Below are positions 22,254-35,136 of a stretch of 64,000 bases of DNA, piece after piece; positions within the stretch are counted from its first letter, which is position 1, and each line of letters begins with the position of its first letter. Source of the DNA: Megaustenia siamemsis (lineage: Eukaryota; Mollusca; Gastropoda; Stylommatophora; Ariophantidae); NCBI GenBank assembly GCA_032433765.1, contig JAVIAB010000073.1, positions 54,473,787-54,537,786 of the forward strand, read 5' to 3'. Below the pieces are notes generated by a model. It had not been told where the DNA came from. It searched no databases and saw only the letters and a program-made list of their open reading frames with translations. The position numbers and the translations under genes were made by a program.

Positions 22254-25237
22254 CTGTGGCGTATACTTAATATAAGCAAGGCAAGCATTGCATGCCTTCA
22301 AGAGTTGCGAAAATGATAAACCAGTCAGTGATCTATCCCCCATCCAAACTTAGCCCTTGCAGCATTGCTCAAAAATATATTTTAAAATGTTTTTCTCACA
22401 AATCTGAATTTTTCCAAAAATTAGTGCTGGCAACACTGACGTTAAAAGAAAATTGTATATGTCCAATCGTTTTTTATGATAGTCGAACTAGCCCGCTCTG
22501 AAGCAATTTTGAAGTTGCTTTCGTTAAAATAGTCCCTTTACATATAAGCGCAGTGATATACTGTGTGTGTTTTATTAAATCCGTGTCTCCACAGTAAGCT
22601 TGCGATGAAAAAAAAATAAATACATTTTATGATTCAATCACTATTATAACAATTTAGCACTGGCAAATAATAAATTGATTGATGAACATTTATTTACTGG
22701 TGTGAAACAGTGCAATTTCTATGTTCTAGTACTTTTATTTGAATGTTAAACTAATGATAACAATGCAAGCAATTATAATCTTGAATGCCTACACACGCAC
22801 TTGTTTAGTAAACCATTTCTGGTAATTTTTGGTACACGTCACGTGATTTTACTCAACACACACGCACATTTACACAGCGATGTGGTTTCGATTTCAAACC
22901 TTCAGAATTCAAAACTTCAAACGTGATTTTAATCAGCTGATATTTAATATTTTGTGTTTGTACAGAAACATGTTGTATTGCTATTGTTAATTACTAAACT
23001 TAGTATATTTGTTTACTGTGGTTATTATGGCTGATTCTATTAATGATGTTGTAGATTTATTTGAGCGACCGTTTCAATCGCGAACATTTAATGAAAAATT
23101 GGACTTGGTAAAAAAGGGCAGACCGATTCCTGCGTTAAGCAGTTTGAAACGAGAAGGAACAAAATGTGTCCGTTCATTTAACAATGATTTATATAAGAAA
23201 GTCGTTTGGCTTTGTGGTTCGGAATCATTATGTCAGTTATTTTGCTGGCCATGTATATTGTTTGTAAATGACACTTCGCCTTGGAACAGCAGACAACGCG
23301 GGTATTCTGATTTAAATAATTTACATAACGCTATTTCAAGACACGAAAAGTCTGAAAGTCATATTCACGCTTGGATAGCGTTACAAGTGTTTGGCTCCAG
23401 CAGAATTGATGTTCAATTGGATTTTCAGAAAAAAGAAAGTATTATGAAACACAATGAAACAGTTAAAGAAAATCGAGAAATCCTAAAGAGGTTAATTGCT
23501 GTTACTTGTTTTTTAGGAAAACAAGAATTAGCTTTTCGTGTCACAGCGAGGGGAGTGATTCCACTAATCGTGGGAACTACATTGAAGCTTTAAATTTATT
23601 AGCAGAGTTTGATGAAAAATTGCATCAGCATCTCATGACGTCAAATATATTCACGGGTCTTTCCCCATTAATACAGAACGATCTTATCCAAAGTGTGAAC
23701 AATGTAATAACTGCAGAAGTGAAATTTCAGATTCAATCGTCCAGATTTGTCGCCATCCTAATTGACGAGACCTCTGATGTAACAAACTTGTCTCAGCTGT
23801 CAGTTGTTTTTAGATATATTTATAATGGTAATATTTACGAAAGATTTATTGGCTTTCATCACGTTAGCTCTGACAGATCTGCACAAGCATTGTCAAAACT
23901 GGCTTTAGACAGTCTTGATCAATTTGACTGTAGAGAAAAACTAGTAGCACAAACTTATGATGGTGCAGCAGTAATGGCAGGCCAATTGAATGGTGTGCAG
24001 ACGAGAGTTAGGGAAGTTGTTTCTCAGGCATTATTCATCCATTGCTATACACAACAACTTAATTTAGTACTGTCTCAAGCTGTCTCATGCATAAGTGCGT
24101 GTAGAATATTCTTTTCGTCACTTAGCAGTTTTGCTTCATTTTTTACTCATTCAGCAAAGAGAACACATTTGTTGGACACCATAGTGAAAAAACGGTTTCC
24201 CAAGCTGGCGGCAACCAGATGGAATTATTCCAGTCGTTTAGTACAGACTGTTTCTGAATATCATAATGAATTAATAGATTTATTTGAATGCATTTTGGAA
24301 CGACCTGGTGATTGGGATCACGCAACAATTAATGAAGCAGTTGGATTTCTGTCAAACCTAGGAGATTTTGAATTCAATTTCCTTTTGGCTGTGTTCACCG
24401 ATATTTTTTCGATGACAGATGTTGTATTTAATATCCTTCAGTCAAATTCACTGGACATCACATATTGCTCTAGAGAGATAGTTGAGTTAAAAGAAAAATT
24501 GTTCACAATGCGCAATACTGGCTTTGATTCAATTTGGGCCAAAATAGAGTTCAAGTGTGGTCCTCCAACAAAGAGAAGAAAGCGAGAATCCTCAGTTATC
24601 CCAAAGGATGAGTACAGAAGGCTGTATTGTGAAATTCATGATACGGTAAACTGCCAGTTACAAAGCCGGTTTGATTCTCTGTCAGATTTGTCATTTCTTG
24701 AAATTTTTGACTGTAAGAAATTTTTAACATTTTCAAAAGAGTTTCCAGAAGAGCAGTTTTCCAAACTGAACGGAATATATGGGAAATATTTTGATATAGT
24801 AAGACTGAGATCTGAATTAAAGGCAATGTTTGTATCCCAACACTTTAAAGAAATGTATGTGTCCGACATTCATAGATTTCTTTTGAACAAAGGACTTCAC
24901 AGTGGTCTTCCAGAACTTCATAAACTTTGTGAATTAATATTGACAATTCCTGCATCGTCGTCTTCAGTGGAACGTTCGTTTTCTGCATTAAAACGCATTA
25001 AAAATGTCATAAGAAACTCGCAGGGGCAATGTCGTCTTTCTGCTCTATCAATGATGTCAATTGAAAAAGACCTTCTTGTAGAGATGAAAGGCAATGATGA
25101 CTTTTATAACAAAGTAACAGAGGACTTTAGCAGAAAGAGCCGCAGAATAGAACTGAACTTCAAATAACTGGGTGAGTAGAAAATTATCATTTTTTAAAAA
25201 TTGCATGCTCTCTTTCAGACCCCAGGATACGCCACTG
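22254..25237 (+). mobile_element. hAT DNA transposon, about 2.98 kb, nested in an RTE-like copy
   Basis: The right end, read inward, is CAGTGGCGTATCCTGGG. The left end is CTGTGGCGTATACT, one mismatch in the first 11 bases. CAGTGGCG-type termini are common in hAT elements that carry a ZMYM/TTF-like transposase. Both borders fall inside one RTE-like copy: flanks read TGGTATTTTTT on the left and TTTGCTTCCCTC on the right, adjacent in uninterrupted copies such as 4.1 kb. An 8-bp target-site duplication is not evident, so one border may have been altered. Confidence 0.9.
23009..25167 (+). pseudogene. hAT transposase with N-terminal TTF-type zinc finger, one frameshift
   Basis: This encodes the transposase that would cut and paste the surrounding element in the nucleus. 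The first frame (23,009-23,593) has the TTF-type finger region (VVWLCGSESLCQLFCWPC, then NNLHNAISRHEKSESH). The second frame (23,506-25,167) has the hAT catalytic core: LIDETSDVTNLSQL with the first aspartate, TYDGAAVMAGQ with the second, ATRWNYSSRL, and near the C-terminus SSSVERSFSALKRIKN, the dimerisation block with the conserved glutamate. The frames change close to 23,535, just after the GKQELAF block, so a single-base indel is likely. No other break is visible, so the copy is young or recently inactivated. The N-terminal start is the first ATG of the open frame. Confidence 0.92.
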
Positions 25238-25555
25238 TTTGCTTCCCTCTATCTCTACGTCCCTCAATTTTTACAGTTGTTACAATATATTCCAGTTGTT
25301 CTCTTCTCATTACATGGCCAAAAAATGATGATTGTTTCTTCTTAATATTTGAAATCAGCTCTCGTTTTGCTTTGACCTCTTTCAGAACATTTTCATTACT
25401 CTTCTTAGCTGTCCATGGTATTCTCAACGTTATTCTGTAAAACCACATTTCTACAGACTCCAGTGATTTTCTTGTCTGTTGTCCATGATTCACATCCATA
25501 TGTTAAGACTGGCTCTACATAACATTTAAGAACTCTTTTTCTTTATTAAGAACTA
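25238..25555 (-). mobile_element. RTE-like fragment, 5' side of the copy interrupted by hAT
   Basis: The minus strand reads RTE-like peptides (SLESVEMWFYRITLRIPW, then FFGHVMRREQLEYIVTT). It continues in register with 22,112-22,253 once the hAT element is removed. It is 5' truncated near 25,555. Confidence 0.88.
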
Positions 25556-25559
25556 TTAT

Positions 25560-26013
25560 TACTTTCTTTAGAAATTTTTGCGTCACTAGGAACGTTGTGT
25601 CCAGGACAACCAGCTCTGGTGCTACAAACTTAGAGACGACATTTTTGACTTCGTGAACATCAATGGTAACAGCATCACAGAAAGTCCTACCAATATAGAC
25701 GACCACAAATGTTTGTCCACGGTAAGCAGTCTTTGATACAATTGCATATTTACAGTATAAGTTTATGGAATGAAAACAGATACAGAAATGTTAATAAAAA
25801 CAGATATCGCATTATAACTTGAACAATTGCCAGAAACGCAAAACAGAGAAGTGCTGCCCACATCATGTTTGTATTTTATTTCCAAAAGTCAGCAACTTGA
25901 CCACTCTTAGACTGTAGCACATTTAGTTCTCTGATATGTAGTAACGCTTTTAGAGGAACAGCCTGAACCGCTATCACTGATAAGGACATGTGATGGACGT
26001 CACGAACCATCGT
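25560..26013. other. No recognisable gene
   Basis: No domain, RNA gene or element terminus identified. Confidence 0.45.
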
Positions 26014-26025
26014 AACTAGCTATTA

Positions 26026-26283
26026 GTAGTAACAAAGTAAAGTACCCCCGTCACGCCAAGTGGCGTATAGGGAATATGGTGTTAGTGACCATAAATTTTA
26101 CAGATCTTTGGCACATAATTGTTGGGGTAATGTGGTCAGTATTACGCCCGTGCCGCTTTACTTTCCCAGAAAATATCCTGTACCCATTAAATGATGGGTG
26201 AACTGGAAACCGTCGGTTGGGATCGAACCCTACCTCCTGTCCTTTGTAGTCCAGTTCACTAACCACTGAGCTATTGCAGCTCC
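26026..26283 (-). mobile_element. tRNA-derived SINE (family A) with target-site duplication
   Basis: The minus strand starts GGAGCTGCAATAGCTCAGTG (box A) with box B GGTTCGATCCC in the same positions as the copy at 16.49 kb. It is flanked by AACTAGCTATTA (26,014-26,025) and AACCAGCTATTA (26,284-26,295), one mismatch in 12. Confidence 0.92.
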
Positions 26284-26299
26284 AACCAGCTATTACAGG

Positions 26300-27585
26300 C
26301 AGGTAATTACACTTATTAATTTATAGCTTTTGTTAAGATTATGTCTGATAGATATTTGACGAGGGTTATCACGTGTGATGACCTCTTGCATTACGGAATT
26401 TGTCGCATTCGCACTTTAACCTTTTTTTTTTGTTATCCATCATTCTATGTGACAAAACTGCTGCTCGCTTTCATTGAGGTAGGTACACAGGAGAACACAA
26501 CGTTCCCTAAATGACGGAAATCTAATCTTGATGTCGTGAAGTAGGGTTATGTTATATTATTTTGTTTTGTAGTCTTGTTCTTTCTTTATTTTCGACTATG
26601 CGGTAAGAACTGGACAATGGAATATTTCGTGGTATCACGAAGAATCTAGGGAAGAGGAGAGAACAGTTTCATGATTCAATTAATGTCTATATGTTCCAAC
26701 GATGCAGTCTTTTTACTCGTGCCACGTTTATTCCAAATACCTTACAGTCACACGATAGGATAACTTAATACATGTTCCTTCAATACTGTTTCTCTACTCG
26801 TGCCACGTTTATATCCACCACCCTCTTGACTATAGTCATATTAACTCTTATACTCTCATCGAAAAAAAAGTATTGATATAATTTGGTCACATTAGTTGTC
26901 ATCGGATATGATATCTCAGATCTCTCCATTCATATTTTTATTTTAATGTTCTCCGCATTTCTAGTTCCGCTATTTCACTACATCTTTCACCGACATGAAC
27001 AGCTGTAGTCAGAGTGCCAGTGAGTGTCCTGAAGGGCGGTTATCACAATGATATTAGGTACGCTACATTTTAAAAGAAAGCAAAAATAAAACGTAATAAT
27101 AAAAAAAGCATATAAGTCAAAGAAATAATGTAAATTATAGCATTTCTTCGTTTTCGTTATTTACTTTGATAACTTTTGCCATTTTCAAAATCTGACTTTT
27201 TTGTATGATTTTAAAATCACGCGTCAATTTCTTGCAGAATAAAACTTTATTTTCACAAATTTTTTTTCGATTTCGTCTAATGTAATAATTCCAGCTGTCT
27301 TGGTCACGCTGATCGCCTTTTAGAATGCCAAGAAGTTAATTGGCCGAAGTAACAGCATTATTTAGGGGGAGGTGGAAGGAAACCCCTCCCCCTCTTTCGA
27401 TCTACAAACTACCTCCCCACTTACAGATCTCTGTATCATCAAAGCACTTGCCACTGTTGGACATATGTCATGATTTATACGCTGAATACAAGAAGGCCGC
27501 CTTGTCAGAAACGAAATCCTTGCTACCAGCAAGGGTCTTTAATGCCCTTACTTAAAATGTGTAAACATTTTAAAATAGTGGATAG
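26300..27585. other. No recognisable gene
   Basis: Open frames are short. The 71-codon frame at 27,340-27,555 (with YKLPPHLQISVSSKHLPLLD) has no domain I know; it may be chance or part of an unknown repeat. Confidence 0.4.
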
Positions 27586-27589
27586 GGGA

Positions 27590-27850
27590 CAGAAGTGCCC
27601 GACAGAAACAAACTTGAAAGTTGTCAGCGACTCTTAGATGAAGGCTTGCGCCAGAATCGGAGAACCAGAACTATCCAGATCAAACTCCACCTCTTCACGG
27701 CGCCCTTATGAACAGACTGACTAGTCTTGACTGGCTAAGTGAGTAGTAATCGAGAAGGGTACACATATCACAGGTCTACTGCAATCTACAACACAAAGCA
27801 TCCACGCTCACTTAACGCCCTTTTAAGGGAGGATGAGGTGTAATTATTCC
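27590..27850 (+). repeat. Dispersed repeat of unknown family, copy 1
   Basis: It shares an ordered set of blocks with 60,300-60,640: a GACAG.AACAAA start, GAACCAGAA..ATCCAGA, GAAACAGACTAAT-like, TATCACA, CTACAA, and CCACGC.CACTTAA near the end. It is not one of the recognised RTE, I-like or SINE families here. Confidence 0.55.
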
Positions 27851-28739
27851 TTCAGTCAGCTGGTGAACGTAAACAAATGATGGATAATTGGGTGGAGTTA
27901 GTTAAACACCGAGAAAAATGTCTTAATAATGTGTCACTCACATACACATTAGATGGTCGTGGTTAGAATATCAATTTTGATCAGCGTGAATTTTTAACCA
28001 ACATGAGTCATGACATCAGGTTGTTGGAAATGGGTTAGGTAGAATTTCACTCGGATAATTCGGTCTCTAGACATGGTTCTAACCACATCATCCATTGAAT
28101 CAGGTAATTCTCACAGAAAAATGATGGACACTAACGCCATGTTTCCCATATACTACTAGAGCGTCATATATTCCTTTTCTCAAAAGTTAAATGTAGCCAG
28201 AGCCCTTTGGAGCCCGGCCCCGGAACTTTTCTGTGCACTGGGACCTGCATCCGGAAAATGTTCATGTTTTGTGACTTTTCTCCCGCTTTTAATTTCTGCA
28301 TTTTCTGCTTTAAAAAAAAGTATATGTCAATGGGGTACTTTTAATGGGATCAAATTTATTCGTTCATGATTTAACCATAGTTTTCTCCTTTCTTTCATAG
28401 TAGATGTCAGTTGTCAATCTATACAATAGGAGTAATTAGAACCTGCTTGCAAGGACGATTTTGTTCTTTTTTATTGATTGATGTTTCACACATTTCTGAG
28501 TCATGTATTTAATTCACGGAGGGATAGACTATTACCATTTTGAACTAAAAGTTGTTCTTCCTCGTTGCTATTATCTTCTCCAAATTATTGAGCAAGACAC
28601 CTAAATTTTTACACACATACACATAAAATGAATCACACACACACACACACACACATACACATATCTTCATCAAGGCCAGCTCTTAGTCGTGGATATGAGG
28701 CTTGACAATCACCAGGGACTGAAAACCAAGACTGACCCG

Positions 28740-29822
28740 AGCTTCCTACACACGAGTAACACCACAGTCTGCTCTATCAAGTCAAGACCGGCCAGTCTTC
28801 CAACACACGAGAAAAAACCAGTCTGTTGTATCAAGTCAAGACCGGCCAGTCTTCCTACACCGAGAAAAACCAGTCAGCTCTATTAAGTCAAAAACCGGCC
28901 AGTCTTCCTACACCGAGAAAAACCAGTCAGCTCTATTAAGTCAAAAACCGGCCAGTCTTCCTACACCGAGAAAAACCAGTCTGCTCTATCAAGTCAAGAC
29001 CGGCCAGTCTTCCTACACCGAGAAAAACCAGTCTGTTGTATCAAGTCAAGACCGGCCAGTTTTCCTACACACAAGAAAAAACCAGTCTGCTCTATCAAGT
29101 CAAGACCGGCTAGTCTTCCTACACACGAGTAACACCACAGTCTGCTCTATCAAGTCAAGAGTGGCCAGTCTTCCTACACCCGAGTAACATCACAGTCTGC
29201 TCTATCAAGTCAAGACTGGCCAGTCTTCCTACACACCACAGTCTGCTCTATCAAGTCAAGACTGGCCAGTCTTCCTACACACCACAGTCTGCTCTATCAA
29301 GTCAAGACTGGCCAGTCTTCCTACACACCACAGTCTGCTCTATCAAGTCAAGACTTGCCAGTCTTCCTACACACCACAGTCTGCTCTATCAAGTCAAGAC
29401 TGGCCAGTCTTCCTACACACCACAGTCTGCTCTATCAAGTCAAGACTGGCCAGTCTTCCTACACACCACAGTCTGCTCTATCAAGTCAAGACTGGCCAGT
29501 CTTCCTACACCCGAGTAACACCACAGTCTGCTCTATCAAGTCAAGACTGGCCAGTCTTCCTACACACCACAGTCTGCTCTATCAAGTCAAGACTGGTCAG
29601 TCTTCCTACACACCACAGTCTGCTCTATCAAGTCAAGACTGGCCAGTCTTCCTACACCCGAGTAACACCACAGTCTGCTCTATCAAGTCAAGACTGGCCA
29701 GTCTTCCTACACACCACAGTCTGCTCTATCAAGTCAAGACTGGCCAGTCTTCCTACACCCGAGTAACATCACAGTCTGCTCTATCAAGTCAAGACTGGCC
29801 AGTCTTCCTACACACCACAGGT
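28740..29822. repeat. Minisatellite of about 46 bp carrying a 16-bp perfect palindrome
   Basis: The unit contains CTGCTCTATCAAGTC, then AAGACTGGCCAGTCTT, which is its own reverse complement, then CCTACACACCACAGT. A longer variant adds CGAGTAACA. The left units carry AAGACCGGCCAGTCTT, an imperfect palindrome; units right of about 29,210 nearly all carry the perfect form. A 207-codon frame at its right side is a repeat by-product. Confidence 0.95.
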
Positions 29823-30194
29823 GCTGAAGACGGAGGCAACTTGAGATGGACACTCAGGCAGGTGCAGTGCCGAGTCTTCAGCCTCGAAAGGGCCAAACCA
29901 CTGTTATTGGATGTCCTTCTCAAACGCCCCGTAGAGCAAGGATGCACAATAATAGATCTACTGGCCAATAAAAACTAGGATCATTAAAAATAATGCACTG
30001 GAATACTGAATGACTGAACAGCAAAAAGAGATGTATTCAGTAAAAAGATATAGTTAGAAAATATCCTTCATCTGAAGAACAAATAAGAAAATGCTGCTTG
30101 CAGAATAGTGCGCCGAGAAAAACCCATTGCCTCGGCAAAAATAATATTAAAAAACCAGTATAATTTTTAAAGAAACGATATAGACAATCTTCAT

Positions 30195-30480
30195 CAAGCA
30201 CCGTTCCTGCTGGCATAGGCGATCATGCCTCTCCACAACTTTCGATCTCGACAGTTATTTATTATATCTTTTGTTGACCTTCTGCCAAGCCATTCTCTTA
30301 ATTAAGCTGTCTGTTATTTATTCTCTTTATATCGCTGTCCCTCAATTTTTTCCAAGTTGTCACAATATATTCCAGCTGTTCCTTTTTAACTGCATTACCT
30401 AAACATTATGATTATTTTCTTCTAATAGTGGAAACTACTACCAGTCAGTGTAGTCACGTTTCTGTTTCTAGAAAACTCTG
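30195..30480 (-). mobile_element. RTE-like 3' fragment, decayed
   Basis: The complement of the WRDMI tail and EWLGRR blocks is recognisable, followed by a degraded QLEYIV region. No intact frame. Confidence 0.7.
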
Positions 30481-30854
30481 ATCTGTACCTTCTTTGTAAC
30501 ATCAGAATGAAAGAATTTAGTTTTCGACCATCAAAATATGATCCAAATATTTGATTAACAAAGAAGAACATTTTTATTATATTTACTTTCCTCCGACACG
30601 CTACCTTCTCTGTCTATTTTTTACTAATTATAAGTGAGTTCATCACATTGTACGTTATTGAGCGCCTTATATATTGGAAGTCATGAAATGCGTGGTTGAA
30701 ATAGAGTTGGCCACGACCTTTACTAAATAACAATACCTTAATTTTATAATATGTTTGTGAGCTGTATTATATGTGTGTGTGTGTGTTTGTGCGTGTGTAT
30801 TTGTGCGTGTGTGTTTTTTGTGTAGCAGTATTTTTCTTATTGACTTATTGAGTT

Positions 30855-31225
30855 ATATTATCATTGCACTCCGAACATGTTCATAGGTTTTCAAGATCCC
30901 CTCCTCAGCAAGACTCGAAGTGTCCAGCCACTGACGACTCTAGTTCTGTTTGCTTGATATGTCATCTTATACGCCCACTAAGTTTCTCGTTTCTGGCTGT
31001 GCCCATCTTAACTCCCATCTCTTTTATCCGAAGCAGTGGCGTGGACTTATGGTTGTCGAAGTCCTGTGCACCTCCCACATCTCGGAGAGCATTGATGATG
31101 CCCCCCCCCCCCGATCCATTGATTGACCGTCTTTAACAACAGCGCAGCTAGCCAACATGTCCGCTCTTTCATTTCCCCATACTCCCGCATGTCCAGGGAC
31201 GTAGACAAAGGTGACCTGACGTATT
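30855..31225 (-). mobile_element. RNase H-region remnant of a non-LTR retrotransposon
   Basis: The minus strand reads VTFVYVPGHAG and GNERADMLASCAVV, the C-terminal part of an RNase H domain, then LLRIKEMGVKMGTARNEKL. A run of C at about 31,101-31,111 lies within the homology. Homologous to 17,075-17,375. Confidence 0.75.
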
Positions 31226-31229
31226 TTTG

Positions 31230-32160
31230 TATTTTTCTTAATTTGTTGAAATGACTAGACTACGATTACTCGTTCTGTTGATCGCTGCCTTGGACAGTGA
31301 GCTATCACAGGATTACTCTTACAACACATCACATTACGATTAGCCCATTCAAAGGAAATGATAACTCACAAAGTTTTGAACAAGATCAACATCAGTCTTT
31401 ATTTTCATGTCTACAAGTCTGGGTGTAACACACAGCAATGGAATCATATCTCTGCTATACTACATTAGAATTGTGTGGGTCCGCATAGTCAATCGACGGT
31501 GTATATGCGACACGGCGTGAACGTCTGTCATATCCAACTTCTCTGAATGTTCTCATGTTGTATTATATCTAGCTTGACACTTGCTTGCGCAACTCAATTA
31601 TCAATATTCTTAGTAATTCTGTAGACAACTCTTCTCTGGTTTATAATAACTCTATGGTTCTGGAAGTCACTGATAGATTCTATATCTCATTCTGACTCTA
31701 TTACTATTCTAATGGTTCTACAAATCTGCTGATAACTTTTAATACTTTCTAATTCACTAACCATCTACACTCCTCTGCCTTAAGGCAGGTTCTTAAATCA
31801 GTCTAACTACATCTTCCTGGTAACTTCAAAAGAATAACTCAAAGCGTCATAAAATGTCTAAGGTTGGCGTTTTTGTTGCTAGCTCTGCTCCTATTTTTTG
31901 AGCATTTTGGGTATCTGGCGTGGTCAGTACTGGGAATTCAACCTCACAATCCTAGCACTATCGTCTCACTTATTGATTGCTTGTCAATTGCCTATCAATT
32001 AATGAGAAGTCTTGACAAACATCTGACAATTACTCCTATCTGTTGACTCCTTAAAATAAAGCTCTCCTTGATCTTTCCTGACTACCCAGATTCGTAGAAG
32101 ACTTTTGATCTCGTTCACTCTCGCTGGACATCAGAGAAACAAGGAAAAAGTCAAACGAAG
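31230..32160. other. Probable 3' UTR and downstream region of the WAP-antistasin gene
   Basis: No coding signal. On the minus strand a canonical AATAAA lies near 31,397, which would give a 3' UTR of about 770 nt after the stop at 32,164; this is only one possibility. Confidence 0.3.
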
Positions 32161-32163
32161 AGT

Positions 32164-32261
32164 TTAATTTGTATATTCGTTGAGAACAAGCTGTTGAATG
32201 ATTGCAGGGACATCATTTCGTTGCGAATCTTCGGCCAAACTTTGCAGGACCCTGCCATCAT
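32164..32261 (-). CDS. Terminal exon of the WAP-antistasin gene
   Basis: The minus strand has a good acceptor (TTTTTATTCTATCCAG) before 32,261, then 98 nt: two bases completing a codon, 31 sense codons and TAA at 32,164-32,166. The entry phase (one base supplied by the previous exon) is exactly what the antistasin exons provide with their AAA-G donors. The peptide (DGRVLQSLAEDSQRN, then VPAIIQQLVLNEYTN) is polar, has no cysteine and would form the C-terminal tail. Linking it to the upstream exons is inference from phase, strand and order; a transcript would settle it. Confidence 0.6.
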
Positions 32262-32694
32262 CTGGATAGAATAAAAATACACAATTATATTAAAATATAG
32301 AGTCCTGCTGGCTACCAAGCCCATTTTCTCAATAATTCTAACCTTAAATTATAACTGAAATAATAAAATAACATTACCCTTTCAGGTAATACAAATTGAA
32401 ATAATTTTACTCTACAAGTAGTTAATGACACTACAAACATATTACAAGAAACAAATATAAAATATTGTGCTAAACTAGTAATCTCAACATGCAAAACTGA
32501 AAACCGAAATCTTATCTGTCGAGCCTAGAAGTGCTGATATTGTAGTAGTGTAGTTAATGGTTAAACAAATTTACAAAACATTGCCTTTTGATTGGAATGA
32601 AAAAGTGGGACAGAAATAAAATATACTTTTTTTTTTAATTTCAACATTTAAATTACTTCTTCATTGCCACAGTTAAAGTGTATTTTCCTATAAT

Positions 32695-32955
32695 ATCATC
32701 ATCATCATCAAGTACAGGGTTGCTGGCGTAGGTGATCACGTTTCTCCACAACTTTCGTTCTCGACAGTTATTTGTCATTTCTGTTGTTGACTTTCTGCCA
32801 AGCCATTCTCTTAAGCTGTCTGATAACTTTTCTCTTTGCTTCTCTTTATCTCTTCGCCCCTCAATTTTTCCAGTTGTTACAATATATTCCAGCTGTTCTC
32901 TTCTCATTACATGACCAAAAAATGATGATTGTTTCTTCCTAATATTGGAAATTGT
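32695..32955 (-). mobile_element. RTE-like 3' fragment
   Basis: The minus strand reads MRREQLEYIVTTGKIEGRRD, the EWLGRKSTTEMTNNC region and LWRNVITYASN, ending in a GATGATGATGATG tail. It is close to the 3.08-4.24 kb copy in sequence and 5' truncated at about 32,955. Confidence 0.85.
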
Positions 32956-32959
32956 GGCG

Positions 32960-34445
32960 ATTCATGATTGTTCAAAGAAGTTACGACGGTGGTTTTCTGT
33001 TGCTTTCCGTCGATTTGTTTACGGCTGGCTCCGCTAGCCTTTGACTAAAAAGTCTCACCCACAAGGCAGTGGGGTTGTTTTACTTCAGGGCACTCTCCCT
33101 TAGCCTTTTACACTCCCGAGTATACCTGCAAGGCAGCAGGGCAGCCGCAGGTTGTACTGTTTACTGCATACAGTAGGAGCTAAAATTACCCGACCTGACA
33201 ATACAAACATTATAATGTACATCAGTTTTATTATCTTGTCTTCATCCTCTCTTCCTCTTATATTCTTCATTCGAGGATTGAGGGAGATATAGATAGTTGT
33301 TATCGCACCCCTGGCAGTCTAAACTATAATCACGTGATTCTGTTAATGAGATTCTCTGATGTTGTTCACATCGGCTTGTATTAAATCTCAAAGTGTTGTT
33401 TTAGCTCTAATCCCCAACAATGTTATATTTATGAAGTTACCTTGAGGGACCTACACTCCACTCATTCTCCAGATTGATCTTTTATAGGAGTGGTTCATAT
33501 TTTGTGACACTGTTCAATGATATGAATATTATAAAACAGTTAGTTTGTGTTTATATGAAGGAATGTTTTACAGTTTTCAGAAATGTGATCTCGTCAGGTG
33601 TATATTAATTATGTTTTTACAAGAGAAACTGTAAAAATTTAGGTTACATTGTCTCTTGCGATCAATTGTAATGTACCTAAACAAAATTATACTTAACGTT
33701 ATGTTTCAGAGATGAACAAAATTAGCAAGAATATTACAAATGTCATTAACTAACAACTGTATATTGGGCAAGGTCTGTTTCAGCTTCTGTATGTCACTTC
33801 TCCATCTAAATACGATCTTATTACTATGGCTTCATAATTCACTCTATCTATGCGGGTCAATCGTTGTCATTATTATCTCTGTATGAAGTTCAAGATTGAT
33901 TCTATGGTGATTATTTCTCTCACGATCTCATCCATAATTTTTTTCTCTTCTGATTAGTCCACGTGCTTTCATTTAACATCTCATTTAGACGGTGATTAAC
34001 TTTCGATTTCAAGTTGTGAGGGACCATGTTTAGCACTGGGGACTTCTAATTCATCCCATAACCCATAAATGTGAATATATTCACATCTCTTTCTCTTGCT
34101 ATCTCTTATTTTTGTTCCTTTCATAGTTCCTTGCGTGGTGATCTTTGCTAGACCAGACGATTGAGACGTGTCCGAGGCCTTTCATTTCGCACTACTTCAC
34201 AATAGTCATAACATCATCATGTACTCTGATTGCTTGGTGTAATTTGTGCAATTTGTCTTAAGTTGTGATACGATCTAAGAGAAGACTAAAATCGTATGAT
34301 AACATTTTATATCAATAGCTTGCATTTCCTCTGTAGCTCTGATTTAAGGGTCTATGTTATACTATTTTTATTTTATTATATTATATTCATGGAGACAGTT
34401 TCATTGCAGTCATGGCATCCCCATATCCGCTCCACGACCCATCCC
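32960..34445. other. No recognisable gene; weak match to the 0.8-0.9 kb region
   Basis: Near 33,015-33,140 it shares short blocks with 800-910. The rest is unrecognised. Confidence 0.4.
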
Positions 34446-34457
34446 AACATTTATCGA

Positions 34458-34795
34458 AGCGTATGTACTTTACAAGGGGGCTGGTTGGTCTTAAGGCAAG
34501 ACGCCGGCCTCGAGACAGAGAGGTTGTGATTTCGAATCCCGGCTTCATTAGTTGGGATTTTTATTTATGATCTCTTTCTGCGGTAACTACCCCTGGTCTC
34601 AGCAGCGAGCCCCGACCTGAAAAGTCAATTACTCATCGACGGACAAAATATGGGTATCTCCGAAACGGAGTTATCTGCCTGTGACTAGGGGCCCCTGTGT
34701 ACACGGCTGCCAGGGAAATTAAAAAAACGGATTAACATGCACAATTCAGTTCTAAGTCTCTGGGGACTTCGTCAAAGGTAAATCCTGGCGAATGC
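34458..34795 (+). mobile_element. tRNA-derived SINE (family C)
   Basis: The plus strand has a tRNA-like head: TGGTCTTAAGGCAAGACGCC (box A) and GTGATTTCGAATCCCGGC (box B), then a non-tRNA body. Its right end near 34,790 is followed by an A-rich stretch. Target-site duplication not clear. Confidence 0.75.
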
Positions 34796-35136
34796 AAAAA
34801 GAAAAATTGCATTCTAATTGTTCATGTAAGGATTTGACTATAGAACCTCTGCTTTTCCTACTGAGCACTCGGGATCGACCAGACCCCTTTTTCACATTTA
34901 GACTCCTCAGTCTCTCAATATATACATACTTGTCCTACCTATTTCCCCCTCTTTTCTTGTAAGGAATAAAGAACTTGGCGATGTCCTCTTCGTCAAGTGT
35001 AAGGTCTCACTCAGTGCCAGAGCTGCCAGCGAACTTATCGGCTACTTCATTGCCATGCACACAACGTCCGAGGGACTGTACACCCAGGTTAATGCATTCA
35101 CTTTAGAGCCATCTCTCCCCCCCCCTCCCTCTCTCT

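Noticed and set aside
29355..29978. 207-codon frame with a non-repeat C-terminus
   Set aside because: The repeat part covers most of it, and the last 50 codons have no recognisable domain; likely chance read-through past the array.
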